From Kuschelorhynchus macadamiae (Eukaryota > Arthropoda > Insecta > Coleoptera > Curculionidae), in assembly GCA_030620095.1 (NCBI GenBank), contig JAUTXW010005212.1, positions 770,001-834,000 of the forward strand: DNA of 64,000 nucleotides, in the 5' to 3' direction. Each line of letters opens with the position of its first letter. Position 1 is the first letter of the stretch. Shown one piece after another: positions 48,518 through 61,444 of the stretch. Both the position numbers and the translations under genes were made by a program. The notes beneath the pieces were generated by a model that was not told where the DNA came from, ran no database searches, and saw nothing but the letters and a program-made list of their open reading frames with translations.

Positions 48518-48680
48518 TCAGTCTGTCGCGGTTTGATATCTTTTATGATTCCAGTAGAAATTGTTGCTAAAGCCTCTATCTGATGTTCCCTTTTCTACTC
48601 TTACATAATAGGATTTATTCCTATAAGAGGTAACCTCTTTGTAAGTTGGATTGACCTCGTTGGCGACTGAATTAGAACTA
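48518..48680 (-). CDS. Exon-like island of an unidentified gene
   Basis: After an acceptor-like TTTTTGACAG, the minus strand opens a frame reading DSSNSVANEVNPTYKEVTSY, RNKSYY, VRVEKGTSDRGFSNNF and ending WNHKRYQTATD with TGA at 48518-48520. Codon and residue use look genuine. A strong donor-like GTAAGA lies after RNKSYY, so the exon may instead be internal, 48605-48680 (76 nt). No family recognised. Same strand as the exon-like islands at 35012 and 58359. Confidence 0.38.
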
Positions 48681-49495
48681 TCTGTCAAAAATGGTCATAG
48701 TATGAAAATATTAAAAAGTTGTAATTATATTGTAGCCATTTTATAGCAGCATATAATACATATTTTTTATTTTACGACAAAATTATTTATGTCAACCAAA
48801 ATCCAACAGTTTGAGTTGAGAGAAATACGATAGTAAATTATATTATTTTAAAGCTGAATATTTTACAGATCGGTTTTAATTAATTACCCAGAAGTTTCCT
48901 CACAATATTTCTTTTATCTCAGAAAGTAAAACAAAATTTGTATGTTCATATTACTAAATAAATGTGCAGAACTAAATTGCTATACAAGGCAAAACGTGAT
49001 AATAGCTTTTCCGGTTTTTTCTTAAATTGGACCACGAACAAACTTTATGGAAATCCGATTTCAGTAAAATTCGCTAAAATGTTTTAGGTCTTGACTTTCT
49101 GAACAAAAGATACCATGGGCACGTCAAAATTGTACGAGTTGGATAGCCCTCCCAAGGTCTTTTAGAAAAGCTTAGTAATGCAAAAATAGTTAATATATCA
49201 ATTTTAAGATAGTATACTATCAAAATTTGATTGGAGATGATTTTAGCTGGTCTAAGATATATAAAATATATTTCTATAGATTTTAATCTGAATTATACGG
49301 TGTTCTCAGTTAGACAATTGGACTAAAAATTAATTTTTCGGGAAAAATGTAATCTTCGAAAAAAAAATTTCTTGTTAGAAATTACTTCTCAGGTTAAGAA
49401 ATTTTAATTTTCTATACTTTTATCGCGCAAACTTACTTTATTTGTGATTGTAAAAACATGTTTTGTTCGCTAATATTATTTTCATTCTAATTGTA
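48681..49495. other. Unassigned AT-rich sequence
   Basis: Probably includes the 3' part of the element that ends in the hammerhead-like motif downstream; no coding readable. Confidence 0.35.
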
Positions 49496-49536
49496 TCATC
49501 TTATGAAGCCACAGTGATGGCGAAACATGTCTTAAG
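49496..49536 (+). ncRNA. Hammerhead-like relic
   Basis: CTTATGA (one change from CTGATGA), extra A, GCCA / TGGC perfect hairpin around CAGTGA, GAAAC at 49522-49526, then ATGTC. A (TA)n tract follows about 60 bp downstream, as at the Penelope pair. Confidence 0.45.
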
Positions 49537-49589
49537 TTTATTTTCTTTAATATAGTAGAAGTTTTAAGTAAAAATTGTTTTTTACTTAG

Positions 49590-49593
<4 letters not shown>

Positions 49594-49661
<68 letters not shown>
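49594..49661. repeat. (TA)n microsatellite
   Basis: Uninterrupted TA tract. Confidence 0.97.
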
Positions 49662-49663
<2 letters not shown>

Positions 49664-49849
49664 CGCCTAATCTGGTTACGCGCGGGCTAAAATTTTAATT
49701 AAAGGGCAACACGAGCGGTTAAAAGTGATGCATTTATTGTATTTTTTGATGAACCGCCTATGAGAAGTACTTATAATCGGTTTTTGATATAGGTTATGTT
49801 TAAATTTCTATTTATTATGTTCTCAACCTTATTAATTATTGTATTACTT

Positions 49850-51190
49850 ATGGCATGTTTTCGTCTGTTCTAAACGAGGCAAAAGTAGTCCCAATTTTTA
49901 AGAACCAAAGCTCCACTGATGGTCCTACCAACTACCGTCCAATATCCCTGTTGCTAATTTCTCATCAAAGACCTTCAAATCTATTTTAAAGGATCAAATC
50001 AGTAGTTTCTTTAAAAAGCAGAACCATTTCCTACAAAATTAGTTTGGCCCCCGCAACAAAAATTCCACAATTCTTGCCATAAACACTGTCACCAAATGTG
50101 TAGCTAAAGCAATCGAAGTGTTGTCAAGTGTGTACGACTTGACTGTCACATGAAATTCTATTACAAAAGCTTGCTTTTTTTGCTGGCAGTTGTATTTTCT
50201 TGGTACGGTCGCATCTTTCTGAGCGTTCACAATATGTCACATATAGACATGCGACTTCTCAGAAGCAGGCAGTTAGCCAATTTTGAACGTCTGTTTTTCC
50301 TAATGTACATATATTAATGACCAGTCCAATTTTCGCAGATATGTTAACCTGATATTATTTGCAGATGATAACACCATAAAATATATTCCTACAGATGGCC
50401 TAGAGGTAATGATCAGTGACATACAGGAAAATTTAGGTTTTTGTCAAATCAGTTTAGTTTGAATTAGTCCATAACTCAAAATTTCTCGCTTCGTCTGGGC
50501 AACTCTAGTTTTTTTTGTAATCCTTATGTGAAATTTCTTGGTGTCATCTTGGATCCCAATCTCACCTGGGAGGCAGATATCAAACAACTTTGCTAGGGAT
50601 TGTCAAGAAAAGTATATCTAATTTGGACGGTATTGAAGAATGCACCTGTCTCCACGCTGCTGTTAATCCACCATAAGTACTTTGCATCGCACATGTTCTT
50701 CTTAATTTTAAATTGGGGGCACAGTGCTGGTATGAGGTTTTTAAACTGTAGCGCATATGCCTGCATGTCATGGCTGGTCTGAAGTGGAGTGTTGAGACTA
50801 TTGCAGGCAAAGTTTTAGGGATCTAAAAATACTTATCTTCTTTCCATTTATATACTAAACTGCCTTAACTATATCAAGTTTAACACCATTCTGTTTTCAT
50901 CTCATTCTGATTATTGACCGGCTTCTGTTGTGTTCTTGACAACAAGCAATTTCGTTCTAAAATTAAAAACTATTTTATCAAACAATCGTTTTATTTTGAT
51001 AATGATTATTGCAACAATGTTTTAAGTGACTTTGTGGGACAGTTTAAAGTATTTTACATATTATTGTTTATGTGAAATGTTGTATCTGATTTGTATGTTT
51101 GTAAGTTTAGTTATCTAATATTTCCTTTTAAACGTATTATTTTTTATTTTGACGTGTAAAGGTGCATTGATGTAAGTTTTAGTAATAAAA
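49850..51190 (+). pseudogene. Jockey/I-type LINE, decayed
   Basis: Frame pieces in the order of a LINE RT: NEAKVVPIFKNQ, PTNYRPISLLL (fingers), LILFADDNTIKYIPTDG (motif C, FADD), then NPYVKFLGVILDPNLTWEA, the region after motif C, and VLKNAPVSTLLLIHHKYF. Motifs A and B are scrambled or deleted. Many stops and shifts. The 3' end runs into a (TATC)n tail, which is common for this LINE group. Inactive. Confidence 0.8.
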
Positions 51191-51242
51191 CTATCTATCT
51201 ATCTATCGGTCTACCTATCTATCTATCTGTCTATGTATTTAT
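51189..51242. repeat. Imperfect (CTAT)n tail
   Basis: Tetranucleotide run at the 3' end of the LINE. Confidence 0.9.
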
Positions 51243-51303
51243 CGAAATCGCGTGGGGTCTGTTGATATTTTATTTGCCTTGTCACATGTCCATCACTGTA
51301 CTG

Positions 51304-51304
<1 letters not shown>

Positions 51305-51365
<61 letters not shown>
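51305..51365. repeat. (TA)n microsatellite
   Basis: Uninterrupted TA tract about 60 bp beyond the LINE tail. Confidence 0.97.
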
Positions 51366-51367
<2 letters not shown>

Positions 51368-52138
51368 CTTGTTATGGTTCAGTAGTGGTTTAGTAATTTA
51401 AGTTCAGTTTTAATAAAAATCAATGAATATTCTTGTACACAAACTACATGAACATCATAATCATCACGATAGTTAAAAATATAAAAAAAATATTTTAAAT
51501 AATTCCTTCACTTTTGCTGATATATTCTCTATTTAATCTCCAATAAAAATGTTATTATATTTTTAAATTGTCCTCCTTAACTGATTATTTAAAAGTCAAT
51601 TAAAATCAAGTATTAAACATTAACCTTTTTCGTTTTTTTTTATAAAGTGTTAACTTATTATATGCAAGCTAAACAAAAGAGAGAGAAAATGTTCTGCAAA
51701 TTTTGACAGTGAATGATTTATCGCTGTATACGGCGAAGAAAATGGACAACACTTGAAAGTTTTAACTGAAAATTTAAAAGTTTGCCGAAGTTTTTTATTC
51801 ATGCGTTAACAACCCATCAGGTGCACGGGACTTTAAGTTGTACGTCATAAATTTGTTTTCATAAAAATTTCAAATTGGATTTGAAACCTCTTTTCTAAAG
51901 TGTTTCCTCTATTAGCGTGCTGGAATTATTATAGATCATTTACGTGGAAAATCGACTATGCTAAATTACTCAATACTCAACAACAATATACCGTCGGCGC
52001 TTGGGTATGTGAGATCAAAGACCGATTATACTCCGATTAGTTGATCCAACAAATGAAAAATAAATGACTACTCAATTCCAAAGTTGCCAGTTCACGGCGG
52101 CCTCCAACCTATAATTAGCAACCATAGTTTTCTCTTTA
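51366..52138. other. Unassigned AT-rich sequence
   Basis: No gene recognised. Confidence 0.4.
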
Positions 52139-52197
52139 AAATATAATTTTGTTTTGCCTTTTAATTTCCAATAACCTTGAAATACGCATTAAAATAT
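52139..52197 (+). repeat. Half copy of the 25.9 kb palindrome
   Basis: TATAATTTTGTTTTG, TTTTAATTTCCAA and CGCATTAAAAT match the right arm at 25943-25995 with a few changes. The opposing arm is not present here. Confidence 0.6.
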
Positions 52198-52667
52198 TTT
52201 TGAACAAGTAGAACAAGAGCGCTAATGACAACGCCGCGTCAAATGTTACTGCATGCGTGCTAATATTAACGGCGTCACGAGAGATTGAAGAGAAAAAATG
52301 CCTCATATACTGTCTATTATTGTTAATATTTGGTGGGACTAAATCCGCGAACCCTCGCGCCCAATTAAGCATGACACAAGACTTGTTCCAAGTTTGCTAT
52401 TTTATTAAAAAAATGTGGCTTTCCAGATGGTACTAATTAATTCCTACAATAGCTAGAAATTAACAACCTGCATATTTATAGAGTATTATCAGGAGAAAGT
52501 CGTATGCAATTATTTAGGGGGTTGGGGATTGGAAACAACATCCAAATTTTGGAGAGAAAAATACCCTACCTTTTGGTATGATAGAAAGAGTAATCTGGCG
52601 GTAATATTAGGTCAACTTTTGTTATATATGGGGCAAGCCAATGAAGAAAGACCCTCTTTCTTTTTAT

Positions 52668-53510
52668 TTCCCTCGTAAAAGGAAAGTATTTTAATCGTAA
52701 AGAATTACCCTCCGAGATATTTTTCAGATCTTTTCATTTCAGGAGCCCTAGATCCCAATGTGTAGGAACAAAATGGCGGTTTAGTGAAATGTTAAAAAAA
52801 ATTATTACTTAAAAACTACTCAATCAATTTTTCTCAAATTTTTCAAAAATCAAGTATTATCTAGGAATTAACTGGTAACATTTTGGTACGAATCCAAGAT
52901 GGGGCAACAAAATGACGGCTTAATAAAGTATTTAAAAGTTTAGACTGAAACAACTACTATTTGGATTGATTTCCAATTATGTGCCATAACTAACTGTGGT
53001 AAAATTGGGGTACGAATTCAAAATGGCGGATAAATAGAGTGTTTATTTTCTTGAAAAAAATCATTATCAAAATCACTAATCAACAAAATCTCAGGTTTCA
53101 CATATCTTTTTAACGCACCTAGAAGCCAAAACATATATTTTCTCAATACCGTCGGTTCGTCTGTCGGTCTATCTGGTCTCAGTTCACGACATAGATTAGA
53201 AACTACTAAACCCATTAAGATCAAATTTTGGTCAAGAACAAAGGGTAAAATGGGGGTGACCTGGTAATATTTTAGTAAAAATCTAATGTCAGAACAAAAT
53301 TAAATGTAATATAGGGATAAACTGATACGAATTCAACATGACGTAATATAATGACGGTGTGTGTCAATATAAAACTCTATTGAATTTATTTTAAATTATG
53401 CCCAAAAATCAAATGTGGCGTAGGTAGAAACTGGTAAAATATTGGTAGCAATCCAATATAGTTGAAGAAAATGGCGCCCAATAAAAATGTTTGAAAACAC
53501 AGTATGTATG
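52668..53510 (-). repeat. Dispersed repeat family A (minus copy)
   Basis: Starts with the hairpin-type end (TTTCCCTCGTAAAAGGAAAG) and includes CCGTCGGTTCGTCTGTCGG near 53150 and modules with AAAATGGCGG. At least two units. Confidence 0.65.
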
Positions 53511-53860
53511 TTACTAAAATAAATGACTAAGTACTGAAACTAAATTGGGCCACACTTCACTATTCATAATAAAAGGAAAGATTCATAACCAGGGAAGTTC
53601 CAGGTAAAGGAAATTTACCGATTTTGTAAACGATATGTAGATTTGATTTATTATACAAGGTAGTTTAAAACCATAGTCAAGTAAGACCACTCTATAGTTT
53701 TTAATATTTTTGAGCCCTTCAAAAAAGTTTAAAAATGCATGATGTAGCATAATTTATCAAAATTCAAACGTTTTCGAAAAACATGGCTAGACAAGTAAGC
53801 AAGTCACCCTTTTATTTGTATAACTGTCTAGAATAGAGAAACACGACAACATTTATTGTG

Positions 53861-54357
53861 TTGATAAAGAACTATATTTTGCAGATATCGCCTATTATAC
53901 GGGTGACTCAAAAATCTTATGCTTGGATAAAGTTCAATTTCTTAAATGAAATGTTCTATTGAACTCTTCAAAAAATATTTGTTAAATTTTTTGTAGAATT
54001 TCATTTTGCAATCAAAAACAGAGGGTCCTATTTGAAAAATGGAACTTGACCTATGCCTACCATTCTTGATCTACCCCGTACAATATATGTGTATATGCAA
54101 AAACGTTTTCCCACCTTGAATGATATTAAACATAGAAGAGGTCTTTATGAATGTAAATATTTCGAAAACAGTTGAAATCAGTTGTTAAATAATTAATATT
54201 ATAATAATAATAAATTAAATATTCTTAGTATTCTTAGCAGAACTCAAAAATATAATAAATATACAGGGTCCTACTAAAGAAACAATGATCTTCGCTTAAA
54301 ATACTTGACCTACTCTGTATATAATTGATATCTGCAAAATATAGTTTTGTTATTGAC
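53861..54357. repeat. Inverted repeat, MITE-like
   Basis: ACTATATTTTGCAGATATC on the left (about 53871-53889) pairs with GATATCTGCAAAATATAGTT on the right (54327-54346). Related sequence near 54060-54095 suggests a third, partial unit. ACAGGGTCC at 54265 may be an older transposon end. Confidence 0.4.
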
Positions 54358-55079
54358 GCATTTCTTGCATTTCCCACACGAAGACCTAGTGATAGGTGGT
54401 AAATGAAATTTTGATTTAAATATCTCATAAGCTGTTGTAAAAAAGTAGTTATTCATTCACTTCTAATTTTAACAAAGGAAATAATTTACTTTTGTCATCC
54501 CTCAATTTTATACAATTTTCCGGTGGAACAAAAACGTTAAAAGTATCAGTAAAACTTCTTTTCTTGCGGGGGCCCTATACAATATGTCTTCTTGTGCTAA
54601 TCCTCCTCAGGGTTTTTATTACCCTTTTCCCAGAATTCATTAATTTTTATTTCCTAGTGGGAGTCTTTTATAAAATGAATTATGTTATAAAAGGCTTCTA
54701 ACCCTAGTTAGGGAACAAGCGACAAAAACCATTTAATTAGTATTGGCCTTACAGTGCGAAAAGTCAATTTGTATTATGTTTGTAATTATACAACACAAAA
54801 GCGAGCAAAATATATAAAACGATTTTAATTAAAATTTTCTGTTTTATGTTTCTGTTCTGAGTGGATAGATTTCCTGAATATTGTCGCATGTGCTTATTTT
54901 CGTAATAGAAAAATAATATGCTCTAATTTCTAAAGTGTTACAAAAATACACGATAAATACGTGTATAATTAGAGAAATACATAAAGTCATTTTTCCGTAT
55001 AAATTTACTAAAGAATATAAAGGGTGCCTCCAAAAGATGTGTACAAAATTGTGCCAGGTATTTCTGAGGCCAAGATTAG
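54358..55079. other. Unassigned AT-rich sequence
   Basis: No gene recognised. Confidence 0.4.
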
Positions 55080-55292
55080 GCAATTTAAGATAACTTCAGT
55101 TCGAAAGTGCTAAAGTAAATATTTAAAAAACTACTTAACCATTTGAGCTCAAATTCGCCCAAATATTAAGTGTGTTCTAAGGATAAACTGATAAAGGATG
55201 TCAGATAAACTAGTAAACTTTGTGTGCGAATCCTATGTGGCGAAATTCCATTTCCTGGAATAAAACTTTCTTTTTATAGAGGAAAATAAAAA
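55080..55292 (-). repeat. Fragment of dispersed repeat family A
   Basis: AAACTACTTAACCATTTGAG, TCTAAGGATAAACTG and GTGCGAATCC-x-ATGTGGCGAA follow the module order of the family, without its terminal module. Confidence 0.4.
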
Positions 55293-56479
55293 AAGACATA
55301 ATTTGTTTTTTTTTTAACTATGTAAATAATGTTACGAACAGTCAAAAATAATAAAAGTAATAAAATCAAATTAAAACAAAATAAAAAACGGTATACTATA
55401 GACTATAGAAGGAAGTATAGTAAGTAAATCAATGTATGAATGGCAGATCGTGATTTAAAAACTTTACAGATAAAAGGCCTGGAAATGAGACATTTTTTTT
55501 GTCTCATTCTAAATAATTAGTATATGACTGAAATAGATGTATTGTCGTAAATCAAAAGAATATAAAACATTGATATAAATTGGCCTTTAGCCTTTGCCCG
55601 GGAATTTCCTTAACGAATTCCAGCACTCACACATGACTCAGTTTATATGTTATTATATTTATATATATTTTTTGGCTTAATATTTAATAAAATTACTCAT
55701 TTCAAAAGAACTTTCCTGGTAATTATACTCTTCATTTATCAATAAAAGTCAAATATATTACAAGGCAAATGACTACAAACTTTAACACAGGAAAGTATGG
55801 GTCATTTAAGGCAAAAAAAGGATTTTATAACCGTGAGTTAAAACGTAACCATTTCTGAAAAAAAAAACAGAGATAAATATTGAATTTACTGTGCCTAAAT
55901 GTAAAAAAGAAACAAATTACTAAATATTTTATTCATTCTATTACCCAAAACTAAACAGACCGTCAAAAAAGTGACGGGCCAAATATTTAGGGATATTTTG
56001 ACGCTCTATATAATTTAAACGGTTTAAGGCATTTTTTTTGCGCTATGCATAAGTTGGAAGGAGATTTCATAGGCAGTAATTATACATGCATGTTTTTATC
56101 AATTGGTTCCATTCTTTTTATATACAGGGGATAATATTAAAGAGTGTTTTTATGTTTAATTTTTAAAATGCCCTATAGAATGCCATAACTAGCCAAAAAT
56201 AATAAATTATAATCCACAATTTAGACATATCTTTGAGGAATAGTTTTTTGATTCATTGCTTTATCTTTTTTTTTACAAGGACAAACATTGGTTAACTTTT
56301 ACCATATTATCCATATCTATATTATCCATAAAGCCCTTAAACAAATCTAATAGATAACCTTCAAAATAAGACGGCCATTTGTGCTTTGTTAGGTTGCCTT
56401 GAAATGCCAATTAAGCATCATATATTAAGTCGCAATAAAATATGGGTCACTCAGTATTGATAATGACAAGACAAAATAC
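55293..56479. other. Unassigned AT-rich sequence
   Basis: No gene recognised. Confidence 0.4.
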
Positions 56480-57055
56480 TCCAGAATATGCAGGTAAAAT
56501 TATGGTTTTAGTAGACGAATGCAATAGTGTTAGAAAAGGCAGTCAGGAGAACGAGATAATGGTTTCTTGAGACGAGGAGAGTTGGATTGGGTTGTCCCAG
56601 ATGCTCAAAAAATATTGATGTTAGGTTTATTATCCTCCAGGCAACCAAAAATCTATTTGAACGTGACAGTGACCAACAGACTGCTAGAAGTAGTATGTGG
56701 TAGGGTCATGAGTGACACCGCCCATCGAAGGGTAAAAGAAGTAGGCCTAAAAGCAAGGGATCTAGCGATTGATCCAAAATTACTTCGCGAGCATCGAAGA
56801 ACTCGCATGAAATAATGAGCGGGTACAGTGGAATAGGGAGCAATGGACCAAAGTTCTATTTTCTCATGCTTCATATAATTATGTTTCAGAATACTTATGT
56901 TTAGAATCAAATGATGGAAGACAGAAAGTTTGGAGATGGGCTGGGGAAAGATATATGAACAAGAAATCTTTATCGAGAAAGACACATGTAGCGGTGGTTC
57001 TGTAATGGTATGGAGGAGGATTTCTTTAAATCATCGTATGAACTTTGTGTGCTAC
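56480..57055 (+). pseudogene. Tc1-like transposase pseudogene
   Basis: Middle part of a Tc1-family DDE transposase. VTNRLLEVV, then TAHRRVKEVGLKARDLAIDP and LREHRRTRMK correspond to the second helix-turn-helix and the R-L/M-K-W-A region. After two stops, VLFSHASYNYVSEYLCLES matches VLFSDES with the catalytic Asp replaced by His. DGRQKVWRWAGERYMNKKS and, in another frame, TCSGGSVMVWRRISLNHR follow, as around the second catalytic region. The third catalytic residue is not reached: the sequence breaks off before a palindromic MITE. Inactive. Confidence 0.82.
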
Positions 57056-57127
57056 CGAAAATTTCTTGCAGCTGTTGTGCTGTTTGCACACCTAATAAAA
57101 TGTATATACCATGTATAATATAATTCC

Positions 57128-57358
57128 AATAAATGGGCATATCCTTGCTGCTTATGAAAATACCAGGTTTAATAAATGGTTTGATACCTTTTTCCTTAAA
57201 GACAGCTGAGAAAATTGACAAGAACTCTGTCATAATAGGCAGACTATTTCTCTCTAATGACTTTACTTATGGTTTTTGTCAAATTTCTCGGTTGTCTTTA
57301 AAGATAAATGTTATCAAACCTATTTTTATAATCAGTAAAAAGATGCCCATTTATTGAA
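57128..57358. mobile_element. Palindromic MITE, family H, copy 2
   Basis: CCAATAAATGGGCAT on the left and ATGCCCATTTATTGA on the right frame an inverted repeat of about 100 bp arms (both containing AGGTTT and TTTAAAGACA-type blocks). Directly right of it is ATACAGGGTGTTCCAT, the same neighbour as copy 1 at 16927. It overlaps the 3' break of the Tc1-like pseudogene. Confidence 0.75.
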
Positions 57359-58358
57359 ATAATATCATACAGGGTGTTCCATTTAAAACAACAAAATCGA
57401 TGCTAAGTAATTATTTTATTTTTCAATTGTCGTTTGTTTATTTTCTTAGTAAATCCTGACGGTTCAGAGGAAAATATAAAACTTTGTATAAAATATTTCT
57501 TGATATCTCTAAAAGTTAAGCTTGTAGACCGCGTTTAAAATATAATCAGACATCCTCGGTGAATATACCCAAATCAAGATTTTAGATAATAAAGACGACG
57601 CGTTGAGGCACCTTTCCCGAAAGCTTTGATGAAAATATTCGTCATTACCGAATACCGAAATATCGAGGTTTGCTCGTAGAAAGTTATTTGTTTTTAAAAT
57701 AACAATTATATTTATAATAGTGATTCGATATCTACATCGTAATTGCCAAAATATGAGTCAACGTTTCTGACTTCGATTATCTTCGAAACTCTTTAATTTT
57801 TTTGTGAATAAATTTGAAAGATTAACCAATACCAAATACATATATTTACTAAATGAATAAAAGAAAACATTTTTATTTTTAATATTGTTTTTGCCTAGTA
57901 GACATTAGTGATCTTGTCAAATTGAATAAAAACAGTAATTATTCAAAATATTAAACTTAATCTAATGATTAAGCTATTATTTCTACGATAGTTAATCGTG
58001 ATGAGACTTTGATTACATAAAAAAACTGCAGTATTTTGCAAATGCAAATTATGATTTTATTTAAAACTCCATTTAAAAACTAATATGTGAATAAAAAACA
58101 TTTCACCTTTAATTGTATTTCTAAAGATTTCCCTTAAGTAGCAATTGAATGCAATGATAACAGATGTCTTTTTCTTGTCGCGGCATCACGGTTAACTATC
58201 ATAGAAACAGTAGTGCTTACTGTTTAATTTAATAATTAAATAGGTAATTTTTATTATTCTTAATAATCACTGCTTTTATTCAATTTATTTAGATAACTGA
58301 TACTTTCTATAGGTAAAAAAAGAAATTAAAAATAAAAAGGTTACTTCTTATTCGTTAA
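57359..58358. other. Unassigned AT-rich sequence
   Basis: Begins with a CAGGGTGTTCC transposon-end-like motif. No gene recognised. Confidence 0.4.
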
Positions 58359-58552
58359 GATAATATATCGGGTATTGGTAAGTATTTTGTACGTATTTCC
58401 ATAAAGAAAACATTATGGAGATAGTCGTCAATAAGTCGGGAAGGTTGACTTGTAAGCGATGGTGTTACATATATATCGTTGAATTTGTCTTTCAGTGCTC
58501 TACTTAAACTTGACAACACCGCACTATTTCCTTTATTTAAAAAGCCGAACAC
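58359..58552 (-). CDS. Possible exon of an unidentified gene
   Basis: A 64-codon frame on the minus strand reading FGFLNKGNSAVLSSLSRALK, DKFNDIYVTPSLTSQPSRL and IDDYLHNVFFMEIR. Residue use is balanced. A weak acceptor-like AG precedes it and a donor-like GTACAA lies near its end. No family recognised. It could be chance, or an upstream exon of a minus-strand gene that includes the islands at 48605 and 35012. Confidence 0.28.
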
Positions 58553-61444
58553 TTAAAATTACATAATAGATACGCTTGAAACATTTTTGGCATAAGCAGA
58601 TATTTAAAAGCCGTTTAAGTGTCTTATTTTACATCACGTTCAATATAGGTTAAATCCTGGAGATAAACGCTAATATATCAGAAACGTAGAACCTAAGTAG
58701 AACGTAGATCCGTACTCTTATATATCTTTGAGCTTGACTTTAGAAGATCTTGTAAAATATCTATAAATCTACGGGAACTTCGGATATAAGGTAGTAGATC
58801 ATCTTACGTGGGCCATGTTATACATAAATAATTATGTTATACATAATTAGATGAATGGAAAGAAATAGTGTATAAGTTTAGATAAAGAGCTTATTAAGTA
58901 AGAACATTGTTGAGAGAAATCATGTCATACTTTACGGCAGTTAAGCCGTTAAAAAATGATGGTCTTTCATGACTTGCGTTAAAAACGAATTCAATATGAC
59001 TGAAACATTTTTTTTAAATAACACGTGATGAAAACTTAGTTATATTAATTTTCTTGGAATATAGGCTTAAATAAGAATTTTTCATTATGTTAATTTTGTC
59101 AACTTTATTATTTTTGCTTGTTAAAGAGAACAAATTACCGTTAACCTTTCGCAAGAAAAGATCATACTTACAACTTTAATGAAGAGTTTAAAAATGGACG
59201 GGAAACAAAAGATATCTTCCACTTAATTTAAATTGGATAAAGGTTACATTTATTTAATTTTAATTAAGTTCTCATGGCTATAAATAAATCTTGCCATTTT
59301 ATCGGAATTTTCTATTTAAATTTCATTACATTAAGAAGGAAAGGAAGAAATTGTTCAAAGAAATTCTCTTTAAAAATGAAGTCAATTTGATTCAGTATAC
59401 TTGAGAATCTGTTTCACGTTTGAACTGATTTCTACAGGCGAATATGAAATCGAAAAATAATTGTACGTTAAAACATAATATGGGGAAAAGTCAATTATAT
59501 TTAAAAATTTTAATTTCCTTTATTTGTTAGGGCAAATTTTTGGTTTCTAAATTTCACTTTTCTTTTAGTCGTTTTTGAGCATATTAATTTTATTTTTTTT
59601 AACTAAACCTTTTTTTACTTGTGTTTTTGTGTACATATTAAAGAGGTAAAATAAGTTCAAAAGGTCTGGGATAAATTGAAGAATGTATTTGAAGATTCTG
59701 GATTAACTAGGAGATTTAGAACTTCCTCGAAATGTAATTACCACAAAACTCGAAAATTGCAATAAGAGAATTTGAATCATATTTTAGTAACCAAAAAAAT
59801 AAAAACAAAAAGGCAACAAATATGGACAATGGAATTTCGTAAATCCATATAAAGCCAATGGCTGAGGGTTCTGTAAGAGTGAAGATAATAGCTGTTTAGC
59901 AATGTATTACATATTTGGTTAGTTGTATGGTGAAAAATGGTTACTCGGTGTATTTTAAAGTCAATAAATTCCATAATTCTGATAAATTAAAGAAAAAGAG
60001 GCAGACGCAAATATGAAAGATAATAATATGTATTTTTGTCATGAAAATTTTATTTACGTGGCATCTGTCAAATCTGAAGTTTCGTTTCAAGATGTTTTTA
60101 AATTAGAAAGCAAACTGTGATACCTTCAAAGGATGTTCGACGAATGCTAAAAAGATCTGAAATATCATGTAAGCCAAAATTAAGGCATAACTATTAATTT
60201 TTTCGGCCAGAAAATGTAACGAGGATTATTTTATCCGACTGCAATGGAAATTTAATAAGATAAAAACAAACTCGAGTAGTCATGAAGTAATGTTCTCAAA
60301 AATGATGTATTGGAAGGGCATTAACGGATGTATTCACAACACTTGACAGCTATAGGTATAAAATGACAAGATATGCAACAATGATACGAATTTTTTTTAA
60401 TTGATTTGTCGCTGTTACCAAATATGACAGGTGACATGCAAACCATCACCGGCGAACTAAACTAAAAAATTGTCATGGTAACTAAGTCTGATCTAGTTCT
60501 TAAATCTGTTTAGTTCATCTAGGGGCAAATATTTTTTCTTTATATATTATTTTTTTATACACTAGCATATCTAAAGGGTTCAAACGGTAAAAAAGAACTT
60601 TACAATAACGCTGCAAAAAACTGGCTACTAACGCATTCGATGACCAGAAAAATAGAATGGTTTTCCTATTTATTATTTATTTATTGTTGTTAGTAAATTG
60701 GGAAATAATAAATTTTATGTGACCTCTAAGGTTTGCTTCACCCCTCCTTTCAATCTATGCGTGAGTTGATTATGACGCATAAGGAATCCACGCTTTATTA
60801 CCTTTGATAGACCGCTCATGTTGCCACATAAAAAAATATGGCGGCATGGTAGTGTATGGTAACTACAAAAAAGTGACGCAGAATGTAAAAAATAGTATTT
60901 TTGTACGATTTAAATTAGAGATTATATGAAAATGCTCAATATGCCTTAAAAATTTCGGGTGCGAATACATTTTAAGCATTAAATTCATGCAAAAATCAAG
61001 TACAGAGTTTTTCCGTATATTGTGGAACACCACTGGAGACTTTATTTTAAAAAAAAGTTTAAATTATGGAAGTTGAAGGATTTTTGGAATTGTTAGAGAT
61101 CGGAGAGACACGGAAATCGTTCTTCTGCACAGTGGAATCAAGGGGAATACATTGCTTCTTGCGGTCGGGTTTATCTCAAATTTGTGGAACGTCTTTAAAG
61201 ATAATGGTAGAAGAGACCTATTTAATGAACGTAGAATATACAGGATGTTCCATTAAAAAAAAACATGTTAGTATTTCCTGACAGCTTTTCGATGTTTATT
61301 TATTTTATCCTATGACAAACTCTGATAATTCAGAAAGAATCCTTAAATCTTCATAATTTAAGCTTTTTTTCTACCTTTCAAAATAAACGCTCCAGTGTAA
61401 GCGTGCGCCATCACACACGCTTGCAATATTTGATTTCATAAATA
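58553..61444. other. Long unassigned AT-rich stretch
   Basis: ACAGGATGTTCCATT at 61249 is another copy of the transposon-end-like motif seen at 16929 and 57370. No gene recognised. Confidence 0.4.

Noticed and set aside
57133..57357. A 74-codon open frame on the plus strand
   Set aside because: It lies entirely in the palindromic MITE, and the complementary strand has a matching frame, as expected from the hairpin.
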